From the NCBI GenBank assembly GCA_003216635.1, contig QCIO01000002.1, forward strand, positions 62,001-126,000: DNA of 64,000 bases, read 5' to 3'. The notes under the pieces are model-generated. The model saw only the letters and a list, made by a program, of their open reading frames with translations, had not been told where the DNA came from and did not search any database. The translations under genes were made by a program, and so were the position numbers. Positions 45,765-55,899 of this stretch are shown here, piece after piece. Positions within the stretch are counted from its first letter, which is position 1. Each line of letters starts with the position of its first letter. Source of the DNA: Prochlorococcus sp. AG-402-L23 (lineage in GTDB: Bacteria > Cyanobacteriota > Cyanobacteriia > PCC-6307 > Cyanobiaceae).

Positions 45765-47428
45765 GTTATCACATTCTTCATTATCGTTTAAAAAAATTGA
45801 AGAGGGCCTTTCTTATTTGGATAACTCTGATTTTGCTTTTAATAAATTTGTGGATAGATGATATTAGATTTACAATTTTCCAAACTAAAAGCAATGAAAA
45901 AAATAGAGTCCAAATTAAAAGAGCGAGGTGGTTTACTAATCAATTAATAAAGCTTGGTTCAGCATTTATTAAAATTGGACAATTATTATCAGCAAGACCT
46001 GATTTAATTCCTAATACCTGGATACAGGAATTGTCTAAATTGCAGGATCAAGTTCCTAATTTTTCATTTGCGCAAGTTGAAGAAATTATAAGAGATGAGC
46101 TAGGGTCTAAGTTTAATGAAATAGATCAAATAATATGTGATCCGGTTGGATCAGCATCACTAGCTCAGGTTCATAGGGCGACTTTAAAAGATGGTAAGAA
46201 AGTAGTATTTAAAGTTCAAAGACCCAATTTAAAAGAATTGTTTATTATCGATTTGGGCATAATGCAGCAAATAGCGGGTTTGTTGCAGAAAAATAAGAAT
46301 TGGAGTCGAGGTAGAAACTGGGTTGAGATTGCTAAAGAGTGTAGGAAAGTTCTCATGAAAGAGCTTGATTTTAATTGTGAAGCACAATATGCAGCAAGAT
46401 TTAGACAGCAATTTCTTGATGATGAAAATGTTGAGATTCCTGAAGTAATTTGGGATATGAGCACTGAAAAGGTGCTTTGTTTAAGTTATCTAGAAGGAAC
46501 AAAAATAAGCGATTTAGAAAAATTACAATCACAAGAAATTGATTTACCTAAAATTGCAGAAATAGGAGCAATCAGCTACTTAAAACAATTAGTAAATTAC
46601 GGTTTTTTTCATGCAGACCCTCATCCAGGGAATCTAGCAGTTTCAAATGAAGGTAAATTGATTTTTTATGATTTTGGAATGATGGGCAATATCTCAAATA
46701 ATCTTCAAACAAGATTAGGGGGGATGGTTAAGGCTGCTGCTCTAAGAGACGCCTCATCACTTGTTGGTCAATTACAACAAGCTGGGCTAATTTCAAAAGA
46801 TATTGATGTAGGACCAGTTAGAAGATTAGTCAGACTGATGCTTAAAGAAGCCTTAACTCCACCATTTAGTCCAAATATTATTGAAAAATTATCTGGAGAT
46901 TTATACGAACTTGTTTATGAAACACCATTTCAACTACCAGTAGATTTAATCTTTGTGATGAGAGCTTTATCAACTTTTGAAGGAGTTGGTAGAATGCTTG
47001 ACCCAGGGTTTAACCTTGTATCAGTTACCAAGCCTTATTTAATAGAACTTATGACTTCAAATAATCAAACTCCCAACGATTTAATTAACCAATTTGGAAG
47101 GCAAGTAGGTGAACTAGGATCTAAAGCTGTTGGAATTCCCAAAAGAATAGATGAAAGTTTAGAAAGATTAGAGCAAGGCGATTTACAATTGCAAATAAGA
47201 ATGGGAGAGTCTGATAGGCAATTCAAAAAAATGTTTACTGCTCAAAAAACTTTAGGCCATTCAATCCTTATAGGAAGCTTATCAATTGCATCTGCTTTAC
47301 TTATAACCAATAAACAAAATAATTTTGCATTGTTGCCACTTTTTTTTGCACTACCAATAAGTATTGATTGGATAAAATGCCAATTAAGTATGAGAAAAGG
47401 CTCACGTTTAGAAAAACTTAAGCGATAA
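45761..47428 (+). CDS. UbiB/ABC1-family kinase-like protein
   Basis: 555 residues. The ABC1 hallmark stretch is intact: KLGSAFIKIGQLLSARPDL (KxGQ motif), VGSASLAQVHRATLKDGKKV (Ala-rich loop replacing the kinase P-loop), VKVQRP-like FKVQRPNL, NYGFFHADPHPGNLAV (catalytic loop) and FYDFGMMG. One N-terminal and one or two C-terminal hydrophobic segments (about 510-540) anchor it to a membrane. Relatives support quinone or prenyl-lipid metabolism; in plastids they occur in plastoglobules. It converges on eno with a 3-base gap. Confidence 0.9.
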   Translation: MSYHILHYRLKKLKRAFLIWITLILLLINLWIDDIRFTIFQTKSNEKNRVQIKRARWFTNQLIKLGSAFIKIGQLLSARPDLIPNTWIQELSKLQDQVPNFSFAQVEEIIRDELGSKFNEIDQIICDPVGSASLAQVHRATLKDGKKVVFKVQRPNLKELFIIDLGIMQQIAGLLQKNKNWSRGRNWVEIAKECRKVLMKELDFNCEAQYAARFRQQFLDDENVEIPEVIWDMSTEKVLCLSYLEGTKISDLEKLQSQEIDLPKIAEIGAISYLKQLVNYGFFHADPHPGNLAVSNEGKLIFYDFGMMGNISNNLQTRLGGMVKAAALRDASSLVGQLQQAGLISKDIDVGPVRRLVRLMLKEALTPPFSPNIIEKLSGDLYELVYETPFQLPVDLIFVMRALSTFEGVGRMLDPGFNLVSVTKPYLIELMTSNNQTPNDLINQFGRQVGELGSKAVGIPKRIDESLERLEQGDLQLQIRMGESDRQFKKMFTAQKTLGHSILIGSLSIASALLITNKQNNFALLPLFFALPISIDWIKCQLSMRKGSRLEKLKR

Positions 47429-47431
47429 AAA

Positions 47432-48727
<1,296 letters not shown>

Positions 48728-48886
48728 TTAATTATTACTATTTAAATCCTATTAATAGCTGACCTATTTGGCTAATATCTGAAATATATATGTTAACCAA
48801 TTATAATTTTTAAATTCCAGAACAACTTAGATAAGAATTCAGAGTTTTATTAATTCCAAAGTCCACACAACCTCTTTTATAAACCT

Positions 48887-48917
48887 ATTTTCAAATTTCA
48901 TCTTACAATTTGAAAAT
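48887..48917. repeat. Inverted repeat in the eno/clpB divergent region
   Basis: ATTTTCAAATT (48887-48897) and AATTTGAAAAT (48907-48917) are perfect 11-bp complements around a 9-base centre (TCATCTTAC). The 9-base spacing is that of CIRCE heat-shock elements, but the arm sequence is not CIRCE. Confidence 0.5.
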
Positions 48918-48987
48918 TATTGGATGATTATTAATGCAGATCCTACTTAGAATATTAATTAATAATTAGCTGTAGTTTTTATAGTTT

Positions 48988-51744
48988 ATGAGAGAAACAC
49001 TTACATCCAGTCCTGAACTTTTTAGCGATATAACTTGGAATCTTCTTTTATTAGGAGAAGAAACCGCAAAAAAATGGGATCATAGCGAATTTAATATTGA
49101 ACACATAATTCATACATTGTTCTCATCAAGTGAATTCTTTGCTTTCATTGAAAAATTATCAATCGACCAAGATACAGTTTTAGATATAACAGAAGATTTT
49201 TTAGAAGAGACACCGACAAATGAGTCAGATATTTTTACTATCGGAGAAGATTTAGAAATTTTATTAGATAATGCAAATCAGATTAAAATTCAATGGGGAT
49301 CTAAATTAATAGAAATCTCTCATTTACTAATTGCTCTTGGAAGGGATTTAAGAATTGGAAATTATGTTTTTGAAGAAGGCAACCTTTCAATGGAAAAATT
49401 AGAGGAAGAATTAAAGTTTTTCCCAAATATTAATCAATCAAAAAACTCTTCAAATTATAAGAACTTAATTGATATAAATAATCAATCTAATTTTGAATCA
49501 AACAATGAGACTTTAGTTAAAGAAGAAAAATTTACAAAAGCTATTGTTCCATTACCCAAAAGTGAACTTCAAATTGAAACCAAAAAACAAGTTGTAAAAG
49601 ATGAAAACGTTCTTTCAATTTATGGAAAAGATTTAACAGAATCAGCTAAAAAAGGCTTACTGGATCCCGTTTTAGGAAGAGAAAATGAGATCAATAATTT
49701 AATGAGGGTACTCTGCAGAAGAAACAAAAATAATCCTATACTTATAGGCAATCCTGGAGTTGGTAAAACCTCAATTGCAAAATTACTTGCGCAATTAATT
49801 GTAGACAAAAAAGTTCCTGATTCTTTAAAAGACTTAAAAATTATTTCACTTGACTTAGGTGCTTTAGTTTCTGGGACAAAATATAGAGGCCAACTAGAGG
49901 AAAGACTAAGCTTAATAATGCAGGAACTAAAAAATCCAAGCCAAGGAATGATTCTATTTATTGATGAAATTCACTCAATATTAAGTTCTGAAAGATCTTC
50001 TACCGACATCAGTAATATCTTAAAACCTTTACTAGCTGAAGGAGAACTTAGATGTATCGGTACAACAACTCCTGAGAAATATCGTGAAACTATTGAAAAA
50101 GATCAGGCATTAAACAATTGCTTTCAAAAGATAGCTGTTAATGAACCTTCAGTAGAATTAAGCGCAAAAATACTGGAAGGTATCAAAAAGAAATATGAAT
50201 CACACCATGGCATAAAAATTTCTCAAGAGGCTGTAAACTATTCTGCAAAATTGGCTGACAGATACATCAGCGATAAATGTCTTCCTGATAAAGCAATAGA
50301 TTTAATTGATGAAGCAGCTGCACAGTTAAAAATCGAGTCTAATAATAAGCCTCAAATAATTCTCCAACAAGAAAACAAACTTCATACTATTGATGAAAAA
50401 CTGAATAATTTGCAAGGAGAAAATATCGAAGCGCAAGAAAAACTATTGAATAGTAAACAACAATCAGAGGCAAAATTGAATGTTCTTTTGGACAATTGGA
50501 ACAATTTGCGGGAAGAAATGGAGGAATTATCTATTTTAATGAAAGAAGAAGATAAGCTAACCAAACAAATTAAAGATAAATCAAATCGCGAAATTGAAAA
50601 TGATCTGGATTATTTAGAAAAGCTTGAAGAAGAGTTAAGTGAAATAGAGAATGAAATACAAAAAGTTGAAGAGAACTTTAATAAAATAAAGAAAAATAGA
50701 AATTTCCCTTTTAAATATCAAGTTGAACCTGATGATATTGCAGATGTTATCTCAAAAATCACAGGTATTCCAATTTCTAAAGTTGTTTCAAATGAACGTA
50801 AGAAATTAGTCAATCTAGAAACAGAACTAAGTGAAAAAGTCATTGGACAAGAAAAAGCTATAGAAGCTGTTTCTGCTGCAATTAGAAGAGCTCGCGTTGG
50901 CATGAAAAGTCCTAAAAGACCTATTGGATCTTTTTTATTTATGGGTCCTACGGGTGTTGGTAAAACAGAATTAGCAAAATCTCTTTCAACAGCTTTATTT
51001 GATGAAGAAAACGCACTTTTAAGATTAGACATGAGTGAATATATGGAGAAAAATGCCGTAGCAAGACTTTTGGGTGCTCCTCCAGGTTATGTTGGTTATG
51101 AAGAGGGAGGTCAATTAACTGAAGCTGTAAGACGTAAACCCTATTCAGTAATACTTCTTGATGAGATAGAAAAAGCACATAAAGAAGTATTTAATATCCT
51201 TTTGCAAGTCTTAGATGAAGGAAGATTAACGGACTCTCAAGGAAGGACCGTAGATTTCAAAAATACCGTAATCATTATGACAAGTAACCTAGCTGGTAAA
51301 TCTATACTGGAGTATTCACAAAAGATTTCTAAAAGTGAGGGGAAGTTAGAAAAAGATCAACAAACTCTAGATGATTCCATCAGTAATGCATTGTCTTCAA
51401 TTTTTAGACCTGAATTTTTAAATAGAATTGACGAAGTAGTAAAGTTTGATCCATTATCTATTGATGAACTTCAAAAAATAATAATTTTACAAACAGAGGA
51501 TTTAAAAAACCTGCTACTTGAACAGAAAATTAATATTATTATAGACAAAAAAGTTATCACTAAAATTGCAAATGATTCTTACGAACCTGAATATGGTGCT
51601 AGGCCTCTTAGCAGGGAACTTAGAAGACAAATAGAAAATCCCTTAGCTGTAAAACTTTTAGAAGATAACTTTAAAAACAAAAAAAATATCACAATTAAAC
51701 TTAACCCTACTAAAAAAGATGAGATCATTTTCAAACCTAGCTGA
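48988..51744 (+). CDS. clpB: ClpB-type AAA+ disaggregase (probable second ClpB)
   Basis: 918 residues. A divergent N-domain (about 1-145) and a polar linker are followed by D1 with Walker A GNPGVGKT near 254 and LFIDEIHSIL. A long coiled-coil M-domain (about 450-570) sets ClpB apart from ClpA and ClpC. D2 has GPTGVGKT near 652, LLDEIEKAHKEV and the sensor region RPLSRELRRQIENPL. It rescues aggregated proteins with DnaK. The weakly conserved N-domain and long linker suggest the ClpB2 paralogue; that is inference. It has the ATG start nearest a long AT-rich leader. Confidence 0.9.
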   Translation: MRETLTSSPELFSDITWNLLLLGEETAKKWDHSEFNIEHIIHTLFSSSEFFAFIEKLSIDQDTVLDITEDFLEETPTNESDIFTIGEDLEILLDNANQIKIQWGSKLIEISHLLIALGRDLRIGNYVFEEGNLSMEKLEEELKFFPNINQSKNSSNYKNLIDINNQSNFESNNETLVKEEKFTKAIVPLPKSELQIETKKQVVKDENVLSIYGKDLTESAKKGLLDPVLGRENEINNLMRVLCRRNKNNPILIGNPGVGKTSIAKLLAQLIVDKKVPDSLKDLKIISLDLGALVSGTKYRGQLEERLSLIMQELKNPSQGMILFIDEIHSILSSERSSTDISNILKPLLAEGELRCIGTTTPEKYRETIEKDQALNNCFQKIAVNEPSVELSAKILEGIKKKYESHHGIKISQEAVNYSAKLADRYISDKCLPDKAIDLIDEAAAQLKIESNNKPQIILQQENKLHTIDEKLNNLQGENIEAQEKLLNSKQQSEAKLNVLLDNWNNLREEMEELSILMKEEDKLTKQIKDKSNREIENDLDYLEKLEEELSEIENEIQKVEENFNKIKKNRNFPFKYQVEPDDIADVISKITGIPISKVVSNERKKLVNLETELSEKVIGQEKAIEAVSAAIRRARVGMKSPKRPIGSFLFMGPTGVGKTELAKSLSTALFDEENALLRLDMSEYMEKNAVARLLGAPPGYVGYEEGGQLTEAVRRKPYSVILLDEIEKAHKEVFNILLQVLDEGRLTDSQGRTVDFKNTVIIMTSNLAGKSILEYSQKISKSEGKLEKDQQTLDDSISNALSSIFRPEFLNRIDEVVKFDPLSIDELQKIIILQTEDLKNLLLEQKINIIIDKKVITKIANDSYEPEYGARPLSRELRRQIENPLAVKLLEDNFKNKKNITIKLNPTKKDEIIFKPS

Positions 51745-51805
51745 GGAGGAAATCAATGAGCTAAAATAAAATTAAAGCGCAAAGCTTAATTTCAAAAAAT
51801 TTTTT

Positions 51806-52048
51806 GTGTCAAGTCCTACTACTAATAAAGAACCTCTTAAAAAGGATTCTCCTGATATTGAAGAGCCTAAAAAAAAGAATAATTTTTTTAGATCTACCTA
51901 CGATGAGCTTAAACTTGTCGTTTGGCCAAACAAACAACAACTTTTTAGCGAATCAATAGCGGTTATAATTATGGTATCCTTTTCTGCAGCAGCCATTGCA
52001 TCTGTTAGCAGATTCTATGGATGGGCAGCCTCGCAAATTTTTCGTTGA
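51806..52048 (+). CDS. secE: Preprotein translocase subunit SecE
   Basis: 80 residues with GTG start. A polar N-terminus is followed by FFRSTYDELKLVVWPNKQQL, the conserved amphipathic SecE region, and one C-terminal membrane helix (about 48-65). It clamps SecY in the translocon. It heads the classical secE-nusG-rplK-rplA-rplJ-rplL order, which helps confirm this short, weakly conserved gene. Confidence 0.95.
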   Translation: MSSPTTNKEPLKKDSPDIEEPKKKNNFFRSTYDELKLVVWPNKQQLFSESIAVIIMVSFSAAAIASVSRFYGWAASQIFR

Positions 52049-52101
52049 ATTATCCCTGAATATCCATTAAATAATGATCTTAATTTAGCTTCCATAAAAA
52101 A

Positions 52102-52713
52102 ATGAGTAATGAATTGAATACAAGCCTCCCTTCTTCAAAAGCAAATACAAGCATCGCAAGATGGTATGCGGTTCAAGTAGCATCTAGCTGTGAAAAAAAA
52201 GTAAAAGCGACTCTTGAGCAGAGATCAGTAACTTTAGGTGTTAATAATCGAATCATTGAAATTGAAATTCCCCAAACTCCTGGAATTAAATTAAAAAAAG
52301 ATGGAAGCAGACAAACTACTGAAGAAAAAGTTTTCCCAGGTTATGTCCTCGTAAGAATGATTTTGGATGAAGATACAATGATGGCGGTTAAAAGTACTCC
52401 AAATGTAATTAACTTTGTCGGTGCAGAAGACGGTAGAGGAACCGGAAGATCGCGAGGTCACATCAAACCTCGACCATTATCCAGACAGGAAGTTAATAGA
52501 ATTTTTAAGCGCGCATCAGAGAAAAAAGCTGTAATCAAGTTAGATATTGAAGAAAAAGATAGAATCATAGTAACTAGTGGTCCATTTAAAGATTTCCAGG
52601 GGGAAGTTATAGAAGTTTCCGGGGAAAGAAACAAATTAAAAGCATTACTTTCAATATTTGGGCGCGAGACTCCTGTAGAATTAGAATTCTCCCAAATCAA
52701 TAAACAAAATTAA
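52102..52713 (+). CDS. nusG: Transcription termination/antitermination protein NusG
   Basis: 203 residues. The NGN domain has ARWYAVQVASSCEKKVKATL and EEKVFPGYVLVRM. The C-terminal KOW domain has VTSGPFKDFQGEVIEVSG. It links RNA polymerase to the ribosome and Rho and modulates pausing. It lies 53 bases after secE and 67 before rplK. Confidence 0.97.
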   Translation: MSNELNTSLPSSKANTSIARWYAVQVASSCEKKVKATLEQRSVTLGVNNRIIEIEIPQTPGIKLKKDGSRQTTEEKVFPGYVLVRMILDEDTMMAVKSTPNVINFVGAEDGRGTGRSRGHIKPRPLSRQEVNRIFKRASEKKAVIKLDIEEKDRIIVTSGPFKDFQGEVIEVSGERNKLKALLSIFGRETPVELEFSQINKQN

Positions 52714-52780
52714 TTTCTAATTGTTCTTGTTTATCGAGTAAAATCATGATTTTCTACTTCAGCTTAAATTCTCTAATCTA

Positions 52781-53206
52781 ATGGCAAAAAAAATTGTTGC
52801 AGTTATCAAGCTTGCTCTACAAGCAGGCAAAGCAAATCCTGCTCCTCCTGTAGGGCCAGCTTTAGGACAACATGGTGTCAATATCATGGCATTTTGTAAA
52901 GAATACAACGCAAGGACACAAGATAAATCAGGTTTTGTAATTCCAGTTGAGATTTCTGTTTTTGAAGATAGAAGCTTTACTTTTATCACAAAAACACCTC
53001 CTGCTTCCGTCTTAATAACAAAAGCAGCTGGAATAGAGAAAGGATCAGGTGAATCAGCAAATGGCTCTGTTGGAAATATAAGTAAAGCTCAATTAGAAGA
53101 AATAGCCAAAACTAAGCTTCCTGATCTAAACTGTTCAAGTGTTGAATCAGCAATGAAAGTAATTGAGGGTACTGCTCGTAACATGGGCGTCTCTATCACT
53201 GATTGA
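52781..53206 (+). CDS. rplK: 50S ribosomal protein L11
   Basis: 141 residues. The proline-rich start of the N-terminal domain reads [20 protein letters not shown], followed by [14 protein letters not shown]. The C-terminal rRNA-binding domain ends with [13 protein letters not shown]. It is part of the GTPase-associated centre with L10 and L12. The ATG follows nusG by 67 bases, a spacer that contains a 14-bp palindrome. Confidence 0.98.
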   Translation: MAKKIVAVIKLALQAGKANPAPPVGPALGQHGVNIMAFCKEYNARTQDKSGFVIPVEISVFEDRSFTFITKTPPASVLITKAAGIEKGSGESANGSVGNISKAQLEEIAKTKLPDLNCSSVESAMKVIEGTARNMGVSITD

Positions 53207-53230
53207 GATCAATACAAAATTGCTCACTAC

Positions 53231-53265
53231 TTGGGGGAGGTTAGTTAATAACCGTTTGCACCCAA
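53231..53265 (+). promoter_or_regulatory. Possible L1 autoregulatory hairpin between rplK and rplA
   Basis: Outer arms TTGGG and CCCAA enclose an inner stem GGTTA/TAACC with loop GTTAA, joined by an asymmetric internal loop (GGA against GTTTGCA). The shape resembles ribosomal-protein L1 targets on mRNA. It ends eight bases before the rplA ATG. Confidence 0.4.
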
Positions 53266-53272
53266 TATTATT

Positions 53273-53980
53273 ATGAAAAAACTATCCAAAAGAATGGCGG
53301 CTCTATCAACCAAGATAGAAGATCGCATTTACGCACCACTTGAAGCTATTAGTATTATCAAGGAAAATGCTAACGCAAAATTTGATGAAACTATTGAGGC
53401 ACATATACGTTTAGGTATTGACCCAAAATATACTGATCAACAATTAAGGACCACTGTTGCATTACCACATGGAACTGGCCAACGCATCAAAATTGCAGTA
53501 ATTACAAGCGGTGAGAATGTATCTAAAGCTAAGGTTGCTGGTGCAGATTTATTTGGCGAAGAAGATCTTGTAGAAAGCATCAACAAAGGAAATATGGAGT
53601 TCGATTTACTTATTGCAACTCCAGATATGATGCCAAAGGTTGCAAAATTAGGAAGAGTTTTAGGACCTAGAGGTTTAATGCCTAATCCTAAAGCTGGTAC
53701 AGTAACTAATGATATTGCTAATGCAATAAAAGAATTCAAAGCTGGTAAGTTGGAATTTAGAGCAGATAAGGCGGGTATCGTCCATGTCCGCTTTGGAAAA
53801 GCAAGTTTCACAAAAGAGGCTTTATTCGACAACTTAAAAACCTTACAAGAATCAATCGATAAAAATAAACCAAGTGGAGCTAAGGGAAAGTATTGGAAAA
53901 CTTTTTATGTAACTTCAACAATGGGGCCTTCAGTTCAACTAGACATAAATGCTGTACAAGATTACCAACCTGAAGGTTAA
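53273..53980 (+). CDS. rplA: 50S ribosomal protein L1
   Basis: 235 residues. The two-domain L1 pattern is present: [20 protein letters not shown], the L1 signature [34 protein letters not shown], and [14 protein letters not shown]. It forms the mobile L1 stalk of the 50S subunit and in many bacteria represses its own operon by binding mRNA. It starts eight bases after a hairpin that could be such a site. Confidence 0.98.
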   Translation: MKKLSKRMAALSTKIEDRIYAPLEAISIIKENANAKFDETIEAHIRLGIDPKYTDQQLRTTVALPHGTGQRIKIAVITSGENVSKAKVAGADLFGEEDLVESINKGNMEFDLLIATPDMMPKVAKLGRVLGPRGLMPNPKAGTVTNDIANAIKEFKAGKLEFRADKAGIVHVRFGKASFTKEALFDNLKTLQESIDKNKPSGAKGKYWKTFYVTSTMGPSVQLDINAVQDYQPEG

Positions 53981-53990
53981 CCTTTTGTAG

Positions 53991-53996
53991 TATAAT
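53991..53996 (+). promoter_or_regulatory. Candidate -10 element for the rplJ-rplL unit
   Basis: A perfect TATAAT lies just after the rplA stop. It would start transcription near 54003 and so transcribe the whole L10 leader. No convincing -35 is seen. A 12-bp palindrome, AAGGTTAACCTT (53973-53984), overlaps the rplA stop just upstream. Confidence 0.5.
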
Positions 53997-54002
53997 TTAA
54001 AG

Positions 54003-54171
54003 TGCAATAATACGGCCAAAGAAAGTAGGTTGATTTAGTTATTCTAAATTTTTAATTCCTACCGAGGACTCGTCTTAAATTATTTCTTTTTGGATCTAAT
54101 AAAAGCGGCCTCTTTAAAAGGACTTTGCCGCATTTCCTGCTCTCCCTAAATTACGATCCAAAAAAACATCA
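54003..54171 (+). ncRNA. Ribosomal protein L10 leader
   Basis: The ~170-base leader before rplJ has the expected position and several paired elements: GTAGG near 54026 with CCTAC near 54060 enclosing an AT-rich loop, and later GCGGC near 54105 with GCCGC near 54127. L10 (with L12) binds such leaders and represses rplJL translation or elongation. The exact secondary structure was not computed. Confidence 0.65.
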
Positions 54172-54699
54172 ATGGGCCGAACACTAGAGAATAAGCAACA
54201 AATCGTTACTGAGATTAAATCTCTTTTAAACGACTCGGAAATGGCTGTAGTTCTTGACTATAAAGGTTTAACTATCAAAGAGATGTCAGATTTGCGATCT
54301 AGATTGCAAACAACAAACGGCATTTGCAAAGTTACTAAAAATTCATTAATGCGTAAAGCTATTGATGGAGATAGTAATTGGAACGATCTTGAATCTTTAC
54401 TGACCGGAACAAATGCTTTTGTCTTAATCAAAGAAGATGTAGGTGGTGCTGTAAAAGCTATCCAATCTTTTCAAAAAGACACCAAAAAATCCGAAACCAA
54501 AGGAGCTTTATTTGAAGGCAGACTTCTAAGCGATTCTGAAATAAAAGAAATTGCAAGTCTTCCATCTAAAGAAGTATTGATGGCAAAAATTGCTGGCGCT
54601 CTTAATGGCGTTGCAACAAAAATTGCGATCTCTATTAATGAAGTACCTTCTGGACTTGCTAGATCACTTAAACAACATTCTGAAAAATCAGAATCCTAA
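54172..54699 (+). CDS. rplJ: 50S ribosomal protein L10
   Basis: 175 residues: [51 protein letters not shown] and the C-terminal helix region that binds L12 dimers. It is the base of the L12 stalk. A long leader precedes it and rplL follows 28 bases later. The ATG is preferred; no competing start is near. Confidence 0.98.
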   Translation: MGRTLENKQQIVTEIKSLLNDSEMAVVLDYKGLTIKEMSDLRSRLQTTNGICKVTKNSLMRKAIDGDSNWNDLESLLTGTNAFVLIKEDVGGAVKAIQSFQKDTKKSETKGALFEGRLLSDSEIKEIASLPSKEVLMAKIAGALNGVATKIAISINEVPSGLARSLKQHSEKSES

Positions 54700-54727
54700 A
54701 TTCAAAACCTAATTAACTTTTAAGAAA

Positions 54728-55123
54728 ATGTCCGCAAAAACTGAAGAAATTCTTGAATCATTAAAATCTCTATCACTTCTAGAAGCATCTGAGCTTGTAA
54801 AGCAAATTGAAGAGGCTTTTGGTGTATCTGCTGCAGCTTCTGCAGGTGTAGTAATGGCAGCTCCAGGAGCAGCTGGTGGTGATGCAGATGGTGGCGCTGC
54901 TGAAGAAAAAACTGAATTTGATGTAGTTCTCGAAAGCTTTGATGCAGCTGCAAAAATCAAAGTACTTAAGGTTGTAAGAAATGCAACTGGTCTAGGTCTT
55001 GGCGATGCAAAAGCACTTGTTGAATCTGCACCAAAAACAGTAAAAGAAGGAATTGCTAAAGCAGATGCTGAATCTTTAAAGAAAGAGATTGAAGAAGCTG
55101 GAGGTAAAGTTACACTTAAGTAA
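54728..55123 (+). CDS. rplL: 50S ribosomal protein L7/L12
   Basis: 131 residues. The N-terminal dimerisation domain [20 protein letters not shown] is followed by an Ala/Gly-rich hinge (about 37-62) and a C-terminal factor-binding domain with [20 protein letters not shown] and [11 protein letters not shown]. It recruits translation GTPases. It is the last gene of the ribosomal cluster here; rpoB does not follow. A 9-bp hairpin separates it from rnhA. Confidence 0.98.
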
Positions 55124-55137
55124 GAGAATATTTTTTC

Positions 55138-55162
55138 AAGCCGATAGACTTTATATCGGCTT
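55138..55162 (+). promoter_or_regulatory. Hairpin between rplL and rnhA
   Basis: AAGCCGATA-gacttta-TATCGGCTT is a perfect 9-bp stem with a 7-base loop, just after rplL and eight bases before rnhA. No T run follows on the plus strand, so it looks more like an RNA processing or stability element than an intrinsic terminator. Confidence 0.6.
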
Positions 55163-55170
55163 CAAAAATT

Positions 55171-55899
55171 ATGAATATTGATAGTATTGCAATTGAAGCT
55201 GCAACAGATGGAGCTTGCAGTGGTAATCCAGGTCCAGGTGGTTGGGGTGGTCTAATAATTTTTGGCGACAAAAGTGAATTAGAAATAGGTGGTTCCGAGC
55301 AAAATACTACTAATAATAGAATGGAACTCACTGCGGCTATAAAAACACTTGAGAAATTAAAAACCTATAAATTAAAAGAAAACTTTAAATTAAGAACTGA
55401 TAGTAAATATGTCATAGAAGGGTATACAAAATGGATTATTAATTGGAAGAGAAATGGATGGAAAACAAGCTCAGGAAAATCAGTTCAAAATCTTGATTTA
55501 TGGAAAAAAATTGATCAATTAAGAATTAATGGTCTTGTAATGGAACATGTTAAAGGCCATAGCGGTAACAAACAAAATGATAGGGTAGATAAAATCGCGA
55601 CTAATTATAGCAAAGGTATATCACTAAAAAGTAACTCAAAAGAGTCTGAATCTTCAGTAGAATTTTTTGAAAAAAGTGCACCTACAGAAATTCAGGAATT
55701 ATTTTCAAGAAATGAATTAATTCAAAAATTTGCAGAAAAAAAATACTTGTTAAGTTCACCAGAACTAACTAACTTATTAGGGGAAGAAAACCACTTAAAT
55801 ATAAAACAATATTTACCTTTTGAATTGCGTAATTGGATATTGATTCCTAAAGGTGAAAAATATTGGATAATAGAAAAAAAGAATCCTGATTTTTTATGA
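55171..55899 (+). CDS. rnhA: Ribonuclease HI with C-terminal extension
   Basis: 242 residues. The catalytic domain (about 1-148) has ATDGACSGNPGPGGWGGLII (first Asp at 13), NNRMELTAAIKTL, LRTDSKYVIEGY and VKGHSGNKQNDRVD, giving the D-E-D-D set. It degrades RNA in RNA-DNA hybrids. About 95 further residues follow, beyond the usual ~155-residue enzyme, ending with RNWILIPKGEKYWII. The stop overlaps the pyrD start by four bases. Confidence 0.94.
   Translation: MNIDSIAIEAATDGACSGNPGPGGWGGLIIFGDKSELEIGGSEQNTTNNRMELTAAIKTLEKLKTYKLKENFKLRTDSKYVIEGYTKWIINWKRNGWKTSSGKSVQNLDLWKKIDQLRINGLVMEHVKGHSGNKQNDRVDKIATNYSKGISLKSNSKESESSVEFFEKSAPTEIQELFSRNELIQKFAEKKYLLSSPELTNLLGEENHLNIKQYLPFELRNWILIPKGEKYWIIEKKNPDFL

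Noticed and set aside
53437..53832. 131-residue minus-strand ORF opposite rplA
   Set aside because: Lies fully within a conserved ribosomal gene and has no signs of its own start or function.
54709..54960. Minus-strand ORFs opposite rplL (Ala/Pro- or His/Gln/Leu-rich)
   Set aside because: Composition is the mirror of the Ala/Gly-rich L12 hinge; clear shadow frames.
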